Below are positions 1 through 6,634 of a stretch of 60,352 nucleotides of DNA, in pieces (position 1 is the stretch's first letter; each line of letters begins with the position of its first letter). Source of the DNA: a virus. The notes below the pieces were generated by a model that saw only the letters and a list, made by a program, of their open reading frames with translations, was not told the origin of the DNA and made no database searches. Where the stretch lies: IMG/VR virus record IMGVR_UViG_3300044568_003480, positions 1 through 60,352 of that record. The stretch is one strand, 5' to 3'. The translations under genes were made by a program, and so were the position numbers.

Positions 1-61
1 GTGTAGCTGGAGTTGGAGGCACATATCCAACATCTAAATTCTCGTAAAGAAAAATTCCCAT
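1..61 (-). CDS. partial CDS, N-terminus only, unknown
   Basis: An ATG at 61 opens a frame (MGIFLYENLDVGYVPP...) that stays open to the left edge, giving about 20 residues. It starts 9 nt after the stop of the gene at 71-280, as expected for the next cistron, but no clear Shine-Dalgarno sequence precedes it. The product cannot be identified from this fragment. Confidence 0.45.
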   Translation of the reverse strand, partial: MGIFLYENLDVGYVPPTPAT

Positions 62-70
62 AAAATATTT

Positions 71-280
71 TTAAGACGACAAAACCTTTAATATCAAAAA
101 GAATACTTTGCTCAAATTATCAGGAGCAATACTAAAAACATGTTCTTTTTCAAGGGTTTTAATTGTAACACAATGTACGTCTACTAAATCTCCATTTGAA
201 GTTATAGAAGCTGTAGGTTTAGATATGGAAATATCAGTGATGGTTGGCATAAAGCCATCGAACATACCATTATTTTCCAT
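71..280 (-). CDS. hypothetical protein, 69 aa
   Basis: I do not recognise this protein. It is a small mixed-charge protein with a hydrophobic C-terminal stretch (VFFLILKVL). No Shine-Dalgarno sequence precedes the ATG. Instead an extended -10 box (TGC-TATAAT) lies 5 nt upstream, which would start transcription at or next to the ATG, so the mRNA is probably leaderless. It is followed closely by the partial gene at the left edge. Confidence 0.65.
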   Translation of the reverse strand: MENNGMFDGFMPTITDISISKPTASITSNGDLVDVHCVTIKTLEKEHVFSIAPDNLSKVFFLILKVLSS

Positions 281-285
281 GCTAC

Positions 286-294
286 ATTATAGCA
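286..294 (-). promoter_or_regulatory. extended -10 promoter, leaderless start
   Basis: On the minus strand TGC-TATAAT is followed by five bases and then the ATG of the 69-aa gene. No -35 hexamer is visible (A/T tract upstream), as is usual for extended -10 promoters. The same arrangement recurs before the kinase-like gene and thyX. Confidence 0.5.
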
Positions 295-298
295 CAAA

Positions 299-463
299 TT
301 ACTTTTTTTTCTTCGCTGCTCTCATATTGTCTATCAAGTTTGGATAGGGGCGACCAGCAGCTTTTGCAGACGCTTTAGCTGAAGCCTTGGCCTTAGACGA
401 AAGCTTCTTTGGCTTCTTACTTGGACTCGGGCTGTCCCAAACGGCTACTTTTTTTGCAGCCAT
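299..463 (-). CDS. small basic Lys/Ala-rich protein, 54 aa
   Basis: It starts MAAKKVAVWD and ends in a KKKK tail; the middle is dominated by Lys, Ala and Ser (repeated KASAKA). AAGGA lies at good distance from the ATG, and the start overlaps the stop of the upstream gene (TAATG). It belongs with the run of tiny basic proteins between here and 4276. The composition suggests nucleic-acid binding, perhaps DNA packed with the genome, but that is inference from composition only. Confidence 0.7.
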   Translation of the reverse strand: MAAKKVAVWDSPSPSKKPKKLSSKAKASAKASAKAAGRPYPNLIDNMRAAKKKK

Positions 464-666
464 TACGATATCCTTAGTATGAGGTATATTTGAACTGCGT
501 GAAGAGCGAAGTAAACACAGTTTAACCCCCAGCCCTTAAAAGAATTTTTGTTTATATGCCAGTGCATATCGTGAGGGTTGTGGCCCTGGCCCATATTGGA
601 GGCAGAAGAAGCATGGTTGCATGAATCTCCATTGTCAACGTGATGATTTATATTTGTGCAGTTCAT
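463..666 (-). CDS. His/Asn-rich small protein, 67 aa
   Basis: It fits exactly between two neighbours: its ATG is 2 nt after the stop of the 67-aa basic protein, and its stop overlaps the next ATG. The N-terminal half is rich in His, Asn and Cys, with a cluster reading HNPHDMHWH near residues 29-37 that could bind metal. The C-terminal third is hydrophobic (VYFALHAVQIYLIL) and could touch a membrane. There is no good Shine-Dalgarno sequence, so translational coupling is likely. Function unknown; the composition is unlike its lysine-rich neighbours. Confidence 0.55.
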   Translation of the reverse strand: MNCTNINHHVDNGDSCNHASSASNMGQGHNPHDMHWHINKNSFKGWGLNCVYFALHAVQIYLILRIS

Positions 667-668
667 AA

Positions 669-872
669 TTATTTTTTCTTGTTAATCTTTCTAAGAGTTT
701 TAGCAAGGTTTGCCTGCTTGACTGTTAACGGACTGTATTTATCTGGATTCTTGGTAACAGCTGATGCCATTCCGGCTACAGATTTTCCAGCTTTCTTAGC
801 CTTGGCTGTAAAAGCACCGGGTCTTTTAATCGCACCTTGTATCCATTTATCGGTTGATTTTTTTGCTGCCAC
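669..872 (-). CDS. small basic phage protein (WIQxAIKxPGA type), 67 aa
   Basis: It begins MAAKKSTDKWIQGAIKRPGA and ends in a run of lysines. Small proteins pairing W-I-Q-x-A-I-K-x-P-G-A with a C-terminal 'RANLAKT..K' segment are common in tailed phages of several hosts, from memory of such families; I know of no assigned function. The start is GTG at 872, preceded by AAAGG. It overlaps the last codons of the holin-like gene by 26 nt, so the two are probably co-translated. Confidence 0.75.
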   Translation of the reverse strand: MAAKKSTDKWIQGAIKRPGAFTAKAKKAGKSVAGMASAVTKNPDKYSPLTVKQANLAKTLRKINKKK

Positions 873-1101
873 TTCTGGCCTTTCTTTCTTTTACATATTC
901 ACCAGTTTTAAATTTGATATTATCCATTATAACATGGGCAGAAGCGTGGTCGCCAATGTGGCCATCGATCTTATCTTCTATTCTGGTAAGATGATCTTTT
1001 ACGTAGCCGTGATCTTCTTTGTTTTCTTTTCTACTTTTTTCTAGAAGAGCAACAATAATAACACCGACAACACCAATGAGAGCAACAGTAATCTGCTCCA
1101 T
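847..1101 (-). CDS. holin-like single-span membrane protein, 84 aa
   Basis: The first 21 residues after MEQ form one transmembrane helix (ITVALIGVVGVIIVALL), followed by a strongly charged, His-rich cytoplasmic tail. This one-span, charged-tail plan matches holin-like proteins of actinophages. It lies immediately downstream of the endolysin with the start 2 nt past that gene's stop, the usual lysis-cassette order. I chose the ATG at 1101 rather than a longer frame from 1143 because the longer form would add an unlikely hydrophilic leader and overlap the endolysin. The role is inferred from topology and position. Confidence 0.65.
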   Translation of the reverse strand: MEQITVALIGVVGVIIVALLEKSRKENKEDHGYVKDHLTRIEDKIDGHIGDHASAHVIMDNIKFKTGEYVKERKARSGSKKINR

Positions 1102-1102
1102 A

Positions 1103-1867
1103 TCATGCAATTCCAAGCAATTCTTTGACCTTTGGTCCAGCAACTGAATCGGCAGGGAGCTTATTCGCTATTTTAAAAGCTTTTACGGCTGCATCTGTTG
1201 CTGCATCTTTTTGACCATTGATTTCACCCTTGTAAAATCCTTTTATCTTAAGTGCTTCCTGAAGCTTCGCTATATCATTGCCACCACCTGCGGCTGGAGC
1301 AGCAGAACCTGCTGGTTTTTCCCAGTTGTTCTTTGCCATCCACTCAGCTACTGCTGGAGGAGGTGTATCTCCATTTACATATCTAAGATGCCATGGCTCT
1401 GAAGGGACAACTTCCCATGAAAAACCAAACTTCTTTACATTCGCAATCATCCAATTGAGGCGCTTTGGTTCTGATGCATTAGCAATGTCAACCGCCAAGC
1501 CGAGATTATGCTGCGACTTACCAGGCGTAGCCAACATAGCCATGCCTTTTTTAAGATACCATGTCTTACCTTCAAAAGTCTTTGTGCTAGTTCCAACTAC
1601 TGGTTCAAGCTGGTATCTTTGTTTAAAGCCAGCAAGCTGACTCTCATAACTTCTATATGTATCGCCTGCTGATGTAGGCTTAAGCTCAACGCCTTCAGCC
1701 TTTGCTGCCTCATCCATTGCATTGTAAGCGGCGGCGGCAAGCCAGTGCATTTTTCCACCAGCTTCAATAGGGCGCAAGAGATGCGCAGGAAGCTTACCAG
1801 GCTCAATGCCCTTAAGATCTTTAGGTAGTACTACTGGAACTATATAATCCCAAGCAACTTTACTCAT
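1103..1867 (-). CDS. endolysin: M15-type peptidase with peptidoglycan-binding domain
   Basis: 254 aa. Residues about 40-165 carry the Zn site of the VanY/M15 D-Ala-D-Ala carboxypeptidase or L-Ala-D-Glu peptidase group: SQHNLGLAVD (H120, D127) and EPWH (E157, H160). A Gly/Ala/Pro linker (187-197) leads to a C-terminal PG_binding_1-like domain (about 199-252: KLQEALKIKGFYKGEING...). It should cleave peptide bonds of the cell wall at lysis after the downstream holin-like protein opens the membrane. There is no signal peptide. GAGGA precedes the ATG at 1867. Which peptide bond is cut cannot be read from the sequence. Confidence 0.92.
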   Translation of the reverse strand: MSKVAWDYIVPVVLPKDLKGIEPGKLPAHLLRPIEAGGKMHWLAAAAYNAMDEAAKAEGVELKPTSAGDTYRSYESQLAGFKQRYQLEPVVGTSTKTFEGKTWYLKKGMAMLATPGKSQHNLGLAVDIANASEPKRLNWMIANVKKFGFSWEVVPSEPWHLRYVNGDTPPPAVAEWMAKNNWEKPAGSAAPAAGGGNDIAKLQEALKIKGFYKGEINGQKDAATDAAVKAFKIANKLPADSVAGPKVKELLGIA

Positions 1868-1896
1868 AATTTTTCCTCTCGTACCTTATTGTAAAC

Positions 1897-1936
1897 ACAA
1901 CAACAGGCCAATCAATCAAGACAGACCTGTTGTTGT
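1897..1936 (-). terminator. inverted repeat upstream of endolysin
   Basis: An 11-bp perfect stem (ACAACAACAGG / CCTGTTGTTGT) with an 18-base loop sits between the 78-aa repeat protein and the endolysin. On the minus strand it is followed by only a weak T-rich stretch, so it may be a poor terminator, an attenuator before the lysis genes, or an RNA-processing site. Confidence 0.45.
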
Positions 1937-1949
1937 AATAGTTTAAATA

Positions 1950-2186
1950 CTACTTCTTGCCTTTGCTGGTGCCGATCTTGCCGAGCACTTTGATTGGGCG
2001 TTGTGCCATCTTCATCTGACCCGATGTTACCGCTGGCTTTGGCGCTGTTGTACCTTTACCCCCGGTTGCAACATTCTTTAAGGTTGCAGGGTTTTTGACT
2101 GGGCGTTGTGCCATCTTCATCTGACCGCTTGAAGCGGTTGGTTCTGGCGCACTAGCACCCTTGCCTTTTGATTTCTTCATAGCCAT
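1950..2186 (-). CDS. small basic repeat protein, 78 aa
   Basis: The protein has two copies of a unit of about 19 residues, at 13-31 and 48-66, each ending in SGQMKMAQRP(V/I)K and separated by a Gly/Thr/Lys linker. It starts MAMKK like two of its neighbours and is rich in Lys, Ala, Pro and Thr. GGAGAA precedes the ATG by about 8 nt. Function unknown; probably a member of the same set of tiny basic proteins, some of which could be packaged with DNA. Confidence 0.7.
   Translation of the reverse strand: MAMKKSKGKGASAPEPTASSGQMKMAQRPVKNPATLKNVATGGKGTTAPKPAVTSGQMKMAQRPIKVLGKIGTSKGKK
1996..2126. repeat. 26-bp direct repeat within the 78-aa gene
   Basis: The sequence starting gggcgttgtgccatcttc is repeated exactly at 1996-2021 and 2101-2126. 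It encodes the duplicated GQMKMAQRP motif. The near-identity at DNA level suggests a recent internal duplication. Confidence 0.8.
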
Positions 2187-2189
2187 GAT

Positions 2190-2300
2190 TTATTTCTCCT
2201 TAGTTTTTTTGCTAGCTTTTTTTGGGACAGCTTTTTTCGCTGTCCTCTTAACCGGTTCCTGTTTTTCAACAGGCATAACGTTTTGTACGTACTTAGACAT
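2190..2300 (-). CDS. tiny basic protein, 36 aa
   Basis: MSKYVQNVMP followed by a Lys-rich tail (AKKAVPKKASKKTKEK). AAGGA lies upstream of the ATG and the gene ends 3 nt before the next start, so spacing and codon pattern favour a real gene. It resembles the tails of histone H1-like proteins in composition only. Function unknown. Confidence 0.6.
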   Translation of the reverse strand: MSKYVQNVMPVEKQEPVKRTAKKAVPKKASKKTKEK

Positions 2301-2332
2301 AGTAATAATAATCCTTGATTTATTTCATTTCT

Positions 2333-2476
2333 CTATTTTGAGCTTTTCTTAGGACGATTCTTTTTTCCGTCAAACATTGGGGTAGTCATACCCTTTTGTA
2401 TCATTCCGGTAACTTTTTGCTTTTTAGAAGCAACAGCTGCTGGGTCTGCTTTTCCACTCTTTTTTTTCATAGCCAT
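2333..2476 (-). CDS. tiny basic protein, 47 aa (MAMKK group)
   Basis: It starts MAMKKKSGKA with GGAGAA 6 nt before the ATG. The start region is nearly the same at DNA level as those of the genes at 2186 and 2634, suggesting tandem duplication with fast divergence. The C-terminus is basic (GKKNRPKKSSK) and the middle contains a short Gly/Met/Thr segment. Function unknown. Confidence 0.65.
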   Translation of the reverse strand: MAMKKKSGKADPAAVASKKQKVTGMIQKGMTTPMFDGKKNRPKKSSK

Positions 2477-2502
2477 AATATTCTCCTATTTTTGTAAATT
2501 TA

Positions 2503-2634
2503 TTATTTCTTTTTCTTTTTAGCTATAGCTGCCTGAATAAATGGTGGAAGCTTCTTTTGGGCAGAGGTCATCCCAGCTTTCGCTGCTGGTGCCGGTGCCT
2601 TTGTCATCTTCTTTGGTTGCTTTTTCATTGCCAT
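2503..2634 (-). CDS. tiny basic protein, 43 aa (MAMKK group)
   Basis: MAMKKQPKKMTKAPAPAAKA, then a short helical segment (LPPFIQAAIA) and a KKKKK end. GGAGAA precedes the ATG. It shares its start sequence with two other genes in this cluster. The 'GMTSAQKKLPPFIQ' segment looks like that of the 47-aa neighbour, 'VTGMIQKGM', in length and placement. Function unknown. Confidence 0.65.
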   Translation of the reverse strand: MAMKKQPKKMTKAPAPAAKAGMTSAQKKLPPFIQAAIAKKKKK

Positions 2635-2668
2635 TGTTTTCTCCTATTTTGATTAGTTGTTTTATTTA

Positions 2669-2932
2669 TTAACAATCCCATTTACGCAGAGACAAAGCCT
2701 TGCGAGTAGGACGACCTTTGGAATCTTTCATTGGCCCCGGCATACCACCCATGCGAGCGCAAAACGACTTACGTCGAGCTGCCGCCTTTGGTGACTTCTT
2801 AGCCTGCTTAGACGACACTGGTGGCTTTAGCGTGCCACCCGTCTGAGCCTTGTATGAGGCGCGTCCCTTAGCGTTCAAACCGCCAGCAGGATTTTTGCCT
2901 TCTTTGCGTTGCCAAGCAGCAGATTTAGCCAT
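2669..2932 (-). CDS. DUF6321-like protein, 87 aa
   Basis: Recognised from memory as the small protein widespread in marine and freshwater phages: MAKSAAWQRKEGKNPAGGLN, then K-rich middle, then ARRKSFCARMGGMPGPMK and GRPTRKALSLRKWDC at the end. The FCARM, GRPTRKAL and RKWDC motifs are the characteristic parts. The Cys and Trp/Asp end are conserved, which argues for a specific role rather than simple charge neutralisation, but I know of no established function. A strong GGAGG precedes the ATG, which overlaps the upstream stop. Confidence 0.85.
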   Translation of the reverse strand: MAKSAAWQRKEGKNPAGGLNAKGRASYKAQTGGTLKPPVSSKQAKKSPKAAARRKSFCARMGGMPGPMKDSKGRPTRKALSLRKWDC

Positions 2933-3072
2933 TATTTTTTCCTCCTACTTTTAGTACTGTTTACCTTTGGAGATTTACGAGGCTTTGGGGCGCTCTTTAA
3001 CTCCACGCCATATAAAAAATTATTTTGACCCATCCTAGGACCAGCTATATAAATGTTTTTTTTCATAACCAT
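2932..3072 (-). CDS. tiny basic protein, 46 aa
   Basis: It starts MVMKKNIYIA, has a Gly/Asn-containing middle (GPRMGQNNFLYGVEL) and a Lys/Arg/Ser tail ending SRRKK. The stop overlaps the start of the DUF6321-like gene (TAATG), so the two are coupled. AAGGG lies upstream. Function unknown. Confidence 0.65.
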   Translation of the reverse strand: MVMKKNIYIAGPRMGQNNFLYGVELKSAPKPRKSPKVNSTKSRRKK

Positions 3073-3079
3073 AATTAAA

Positions 3080-3763
3080 TTACCCTTTAAAAGTTTTAAC
3101 TAAATTTTCAATAGCTATATTTCTTGGCATTGTGTTAGCAATCAATGTGGTTTTTCTAAACCATTTTAAAACGATATTATATCTAGTACCGCTTTTTACG
3201 TGATTTACAGCATGTAAGTACATCGCATTTGTTGGGAATGTAACAACCTCTCCAGCCTTTGGCTTTATTGCTAAGTCGTACTCTGGGAACACAATTTCCC
3301 CCCCCTCATAGTCATCATTTAAATAGACTAAAGAAGAATAATCAGATAAAAATCTAGGCATGTGCCCGTGCCAGTGTGGGTCTGAATGGTTTATTTCTAA
3401 AGATAATTCAGAATTATTATATTCGCTGTCAGAATGCATGGTTTGGAAATCTCCAATAGACCAAATTCTACCCCATATTTGGGGGTCACAAACCAATCTT
3501 TGTCCATATTTATACTCAAGTTTATCTTTAACTTGATTAATCAAATTAAATAAAATTGGTTTAACATCTGCAGGCGCGGAGAAGTATGGTACGGTTTTGA
3601 CCGTCACAGGATCACCGTTTGGGTAATAATCGCAACCTGGGCCATTCGGCATTAGGTCATTTGAAGTATTCGATTGCAGTATGTGTCCCAATAAGACTTG
3701 TATGTCACCGGCCGGCAACACGTCATTGTTTACGACAATATTATCTACAGAACCAATTCCCAT
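3080..3763 (-). CDS. 2OG-Fe(II) oxygenase, prolyl-4-hydroxylase-like
   Basis: 227 aa. The double-stranded beta-helix core is visible: H110-x-D112 and H184 for Fe(II), R194 (GTRYNIVLKW) for 2-oxoglutarate, and the hydroxylase signature 'YEGGEIVFPEYD...KPKAGEVVTFP'. Enzymes of this group hydroxylate proline or other residues using O2 and 2-oxoglutarate. The substrate is unknown. A second enzyme of the type is at 21532-22092, and a Thr-Pro-rich tail protein plus a GT60-like transferase elsewhere in the window make a virion protein a possible target (inference). The Shine-Dalgarno sequence is weak; the gene follows a 32-aa ORF by 5 nt. Confidence 0.85.
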   Translation of the reverse strand: MGIGSVDNIVVNNDVLPAGDIQVLLGHILQSNTSNDLMPNGPGCDYYPNGDPVTVKTVPYFSAPADVKPILFNLINQVKDKLEYKYGQRLVCDPQIWGRIWSIGDFQTMHSDSEYNNSELSLEINHSDPHWHGHMPRFLSDYSSLVYLNDDYEGGEIVFPEYDLAIKPKAGEVVTFPTNAMYLHAVNHVKSGTRYNIVLKWFRKTTLIANTMPRNIAIENLVKTFKG

Positions 3764-3768
3764 AGCAA

Positions 3769-3867
3769 TTACTTTTTCTGTCTCTTCTCCAAAGCTTCAG
3801 TTATATCGGATAATTTAAATATTATTTTCCAAAGAAAATTACTTAAACTAAAGTATTTTTTACTCAT
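3769..3867 (-). CDS. tiny protein, 32 aa
   Basis: MSKKYFSLSN, a hydrophobic middle (FLWKIIFKL) and a charged end (EALEKRQKK). It overlaps the preceding gene's stop by 8 nt (ATGAGTAA) and stops 5 nt before the oxygenase, so it looks like a coupled cistron. It may be amphipathic or membrane-associated. Confidence is limited by length. Confidence 0.45.
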   Translation of the reverse strand: MSKKYFSLSNFLWKIIFKLSDITEALEKRQKK

Positions 3868-3964
3868 TGTTTTTTTTCTTTGGCTTATCCGATGGAGGTT
3901 CTCCTAGAACCTTAACTGGAGCTGCGTTACCTTTAGAAATTTTTCTGAATTTAGCTAAAGACAT
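3860..3964 (-). CDS. tiny basic protein, 34 aa
   Basis: MSLAKFRKISKGNAAPVKVL then GEPPSDKPKKKNNE. It begins directly after the stop of the 103-aa Lys/Ala-rich gene and overlaps the next tiny gene. The K/P-rich tail matches the general style of this cluster. No strong ribosome site is seen, so coupling to the upstream gene is likely. Function unknown. Confidence 0.5.
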   Translation of the reverse strand: MSLAKFRKISKGNAAPVKVLGEPPSDKPKKKNNE

Positions 3965-4276
3965 TTATTTAGCGGACTTTTTTGGACGACCCTTTTTTGC
4001 CTGGGCTGAATCTGCTGCACGTGCGGCATCTTCTGGGCGGGGACCAACCTTCTTAGCCTTAGTGGTAGTAGCCTTCTTTGCAGCTTTGGCGACTTCCTTC
4101 TTTGCATCTGCGACTATATTCTTAGCAGCATCTTTAGCTATTTCGGCTACAGCATCTGCTTGCTCTACAAGATCGTCAATGATCTTTGCTTGTGCCTTTG
4201 CCATAGGACCATCTGCTTGTATTTTTTGTGCTTTAAAAATTGCTTGCTTTATTTTGGTTGCTATTTTCTTAAACAT
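3965..4276 (-). CDS. histone H1-like Lys/Ala-rich protein, 103 aa
   Basis: After a basic amphipathic N-terminus (FKKIATKIKQAIFKAQK), residues 25-65 form an Ala-rich predicted helix and the C-terminus is an AAKKATTTKAKK...KKGRPKKSAK tail like those of H1/HU-type DNA-binding tails, including a GRP-K AT-hook-like motif. It probably binds nucleic acid. It is the first gene of a unit with the best promoter in this region (TTGCAA-17-TATAAT) and has GAGG before the ATG, so it should be well expressed. Confidence 0.7.
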   Translation of the reverse strand: MFKKIATKIKQAIFKAQKIQADGPMAKAQAKIIDDLVEQADAVAEIAKDAAKNIVADAKKEVAKAAKKATTTKAKKVGPRPEDAARAADSAQAKKGRPKKSAK

Positions 4277-4314
4277 TTTAACCTCTATTTTTGTCTTGTG
4301 ATGATAATAGTAAT

Positions 4315-4343
4315 ATTATATATTATATAATTGTAATTTGCAA
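4315..4343 (-). promoter_or_regulatory. sigma70-type promoter for the small basic protein cluster
   Basis: On the minus strand TTGCAA (4338-4343) and TATAAT (4315-4320) are separated by 17 bases. Transcription would begin about 30 nt before the ATG of the 103-aa gene and read leftward through the small-protein and lysis genes. Confidence 0.75.
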
Positions 4344-4350
4344 CTGGCTT

Positions 4351-4677
4351 TTACTTGTTGCCCTGTTGTGATTCTTTAATTAAAGAATATCTGTCACCAG
4401 TTTCTTTGGAAACAACTGAAAACCCGTATGCAGCTGCGTCTTCTATAGCCAATCTAAGACCTTCTTTATCTTCAAAGGACGCGTTCGGCAGCGGTATCGT
4501 AACTGCGGCATAGACGTCAATGTTCTCAAAATTGCCAATGTTTATTTTTCTATTTACTCCACAAATAAAGACTGGTGAAGTCGTAATTGCCAAGTCTGCA
4601 GATACAGAATTAACTACGTTGTCTATGGGAGAATCAAATGAGGATGATTCTTGAGCACTTTTATTAATCTTAGGCAT
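4351..4677 (-). CDS. hypothetical protein, 108 aa
   Basis: No firm family. The middle (INIGNFENIDVYAAVTIPLP) has the look of a single beta-sheet domain, and a similar 'I-G-N-F/Y-E' segment occurs in small phage proteins of unknown role. The C-terminus (AIEDAAAYGFSVVSKETGDR) is predicted alpha/beta. The start overlaps the end of the kinase-like gene by 8 nt, so they are co-translated. It ends just before the promoter of the basic-protein cluster. Confidence 0.7.
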   Translation of the reverse strand: MPKINKSAQESSSFDSPIDNVVNSVSADLAITTSPVFICGVNRKINIGNFENIDVYAAVTIPLPNASFEDKEGLRLAIEDAAAYGFSVVSKETGDRYSLIKESQQGNK

Positions 4678-5449
4678 TATTTTTTATTCCTATTCCGAGG
4701 CACTCTAGCGTTGCCACAACTTGTTGTTCTAAACTCATATCATTTGTATCTATAATAGCAGAAGCTATTTGCTTAACTTTTTCTGCTTCCATCTCCGAAC
4801 TATGTCCAGACTGTTCACTGTTCATTATAGCACCATCTCGTTTTAAAATTCGCTCATCAAGAACTTCTTTATCAGCATCAAAACTAATAACAAATCCGTT
4901 AGGCTGCTTGAGAATATTCTTAGCTTCGTTTAAATAACGCACATCAGACACTATAACGCACATAGGGTTAACGTTGTCTTCATCATGATTTTTCAAATAG
5001 TTTCTATACATTTTATTTGCTTTTATAATCGCCCAATTTGAAAAACAATTTTCGTCATATTCTCTACAGATATCACCAGCTTTTTGAAGAAATGTTCTAG
5101 GCTTATAGCCCTCTTCTTCTATCGGAGTATTGTAAATCTGCTTTACCTTTTCAATAAGAATATCGTAGTGCGGCATGTTGCCTATTGATGACCCGCCATA
5201 GACCTCGTATAGAACTTCATGAAGGGAGTAAAGCTTTCTTGATTCTTCATTAAGGCCTACTATGTTTTTCTTTATTGAAGCCATCTCGTAGAGTGGAAGA
5301 GCGTAGAAAATATGATCCCAATTTATCCCAAACTTTACAGTTTCCATTGAACCTTTTGGGATTATTGATTCCGCTACAGAAGTTTTTCCACTTCCAGCTT
5401 TACCAGATAGGCCAAGTATTATTGGTTGGTCGTTAACAAATTTTTTCAT
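4670..5449 (-). CDS. P-loop kinase, deoxynucleoside monophosphate kinase-like
   Basis: 259 aa with a Walker A loop at residues 16-24 (GKAGSGKTS). The later 'VIVSDVRYLNEAKNI' segment is typical of phage dNMP kinases (T4 gp1-like), which phosphorylate dTMP, dGMP or modified dCMP to feed dNTP synthesis. The hydrophilic 'ERILKRDG' region would be the lid. With ThyX and ribonucleotide reductase in the window this fits a nucleotide supply role. Nucleotide specificity cannot be read. It is leaderless: an extended -10 box lies 6 nt before the ATG and there is no Shine-Dalgarno sequence. Confidence 0.75.
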   Translation of the reverse strand: MKKFVNDQPIILGLSGKAGSGKTSVAESIIPKGSMETVKFGINWDHIFYALPLYEMASIKKNIVGLNEESRKLYSLHEVLYEVYGGSSIGNMPHYDILIEKVKQIYNTPIEEEGYKPRTFLQKAGDICREYDENCFSNWAIIKANKMYRNYLKNHDEDNVNPMCVIVSDVRYLNEAKNILKQPNGFVISFDADKEVLDERILKRDGAIMNSEQSGHSSEMEAEKVKQIASAIIDTNDMSLEQQVVATLECLGIGIKNNA

Positions 5450-5455
5450 ACACTA

Positions 5456-5464
5456 AGTATAGCA
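5456..5464 (-). promoter_or_regulatory. extended -10 promoter, leaderless start for kinase-like gene
   Basis: Minus strand TGC-TATACT, six bases (TAGTGT), then ATG. The predicted start of transcription falls on the ATG. It is the same design as at 286-294 and 25337-25345. Confidence 0.6.
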
Positions 5465-5469
5465 GAAAA

Positions 5470-5898
5470 TTATTGCATTTTTTGATTTCTAATTTCTAAT
5501 TCATCTAAGAAAGCATTTGCCAGCGCATCGGGTTCCCAAACAAAAGATCTTGGAACCTGGATAACCCTGAAATTATACTCTGATTTTATTTCTTCGATAG
5601 TCATCAATAAAGGTAGCAGCAACTTATTTTTGCATTCCCATTTACCATTTATTTGGTTTGCGACTACAGCTGAATCAGTATAAATAATAGGATCAGCTAA
5701 ATCAGCCATTGCAGATATTAGTAGACCAGCTATAACGGCCTCGTACTCAGCTTCATTGTTTGTTCTTGGGCCAAGCCCCCTAGAAAACTGTGCTATTTTT
5801 TTTCTATTTTTGTATACAACCACAGAGCATGCAGCTTCGCCAGTTTTCTTTTGCCCCTGCCCCCTTGAAGCTCCGTCGCAAAAAACTTCAAAGTTCAT
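5470..5898 (-). CDS. ribonuclease H
   Basis: 142 aa. The four acidic catalytic residues of the RNase HI fold are in place: D8 (FCDGASRG), E49 (TNNEAEYEA), D75 (IYTDSA) and D124 (WEPDALAN). It should degrade the RNA strand of RNA:DNA hybrids such as primers made by the phage primase. The length is that of a single-domain enzyme without a hybrid-binding domain. The start overlaps the stop of the 69-aa gene, so the pair is coupled. Confidence 0.9.
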   Translation of the reverse strand: MNFEVFCDGASRGQGQKKTGEAACSVVVYKNRKKIAQFSRGLGPRTNNEAEYEAVIAGLLISAMADLADPIIYTDSAVVANQINGKWECKNKLLLPLLMTIEEIKSEYNFRVIQVPRSFVWEPDALANAFLDELEIRNQKMQ

Positions 5899-6107
5899 TA
5901 ATCTAATTCAATATCGTAAGGGATGTCTAGCTCAATAGCTCTATTCTTGATGTTATTTTCTTGGCTACCACCAGATACTGTGTAAGTAGATACTAGTAGG
6001 TATCTTTCTTTTTTATACTCAACCTGAGTAGGAAAATCTAATTTTTGTCTTTTATTAGAATAAAATTCTTTAGCTTTATCAACGGCTCTATAATGGCCTA
6101 TAAACAT
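5898..6107 (-). CDS. hypothetical protein, 69 aa
   Basis: It is an alpha/beta protein with many Lys and Tyr (FYSNKRQKLDFPTQVEYKKERYLLVST). A perfect AAAGGAGG lies at best distance from the ATG, so it should be well translated. Its stop overlaps the RNase H start. I recognise no family. Confidence 0.7.
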   Translation of the reverse strand: MFIGHYRAVDKAKEFYSNKRQKLDFPTQVEYKKERYLLVSTYTVSGGSQENNIKNRAIELDIPYDIELD

Positions 6108-6118
6108 AATTGCCTCCT

Positions 6119-6634
6119 TTAGTAGGTAGTAAAATCACTTTCAAGATAATGACCTTTACTTTCTCTTGATGCAGCAATCTGCATGGATTGGACTTTGTCC
6201 ATCAATTTTCTAGCTGACTCTGAAGATATTCGAGCGGCACTTTCCATTGATTCAGCTAGGCTCATGACAGCTTCACACGTAATCAGAGCTGAGTATTCAT
6301 CCTCTGCTGCCTCCATAGCGGCTGCTTCTCTCTCCGCCTCATTCTTCCCAACTCTAGAAGACTTGTATTTCTTTTTGTATTTGCCTTCCATTATTTTATA
6401 GTTTGCTCGGGCCATGCCAGCGAATCTTGCTGCTCTACCATAAACGTTAGACGTCTTAGCTACAAGCGAAGCCATATTCTCAATGCCCAAGTCAACAGTA
6501 TCTTCGTCCGGTATCTCTATGAAGTACTTATTATTTTTTGTTACATCAACATAAGAATTAATTACTTCCTGGATTTGTGGTCCAAGAAAATCCGAAAGTA
6601 GTTGTTGGAGTTTTTCTAAACTCTGATTATTCAT
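6119..6634 (-). CDS. helical protein, possible UvsY-like recombination mediator
   Basis: 171 aa. After an N-terminal region of 50 residues, the rest is almost all helix: 'YGRAARFAGMARANYKIMEGKYKKKYK', an E/A-rich stretch (KNEAEREAAAMEAAEDEY), and a closing helix (SARKLMDKVQSM). The order 'substrate-like helix, K-Y-K-K-K-Y-K, acidic linker, helix' resembles UvsY-type and related small mediators that load recombinases on single-stranded DNA, but I see no decisive motif. It overlaps the sigma-like gene by 8 nt. Confidence 0.6.
   Translation of the reverse strand: MNNQSLEKLQQLLSDFLGPQIQEVINSYVDVTKNNKYFIEIPDEDTVDLGIENMASLVAKTSNVYGRAARFAGMARANYKIMEGKYKKKYKSSRVGKNEAEREAAAMEAAEDEYSALITCEAVMSLAESMESAARISSESARKLMDKVQSMQIAASRESKGHYLESDFTTY

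Noticed and set aside
640-1044. Plus-strand open frames opposite the small basic and holin genes
   Set aside because: They are antisense to genes with ribosome sites and family motifs, and have no promoter or ribosome site of their own.
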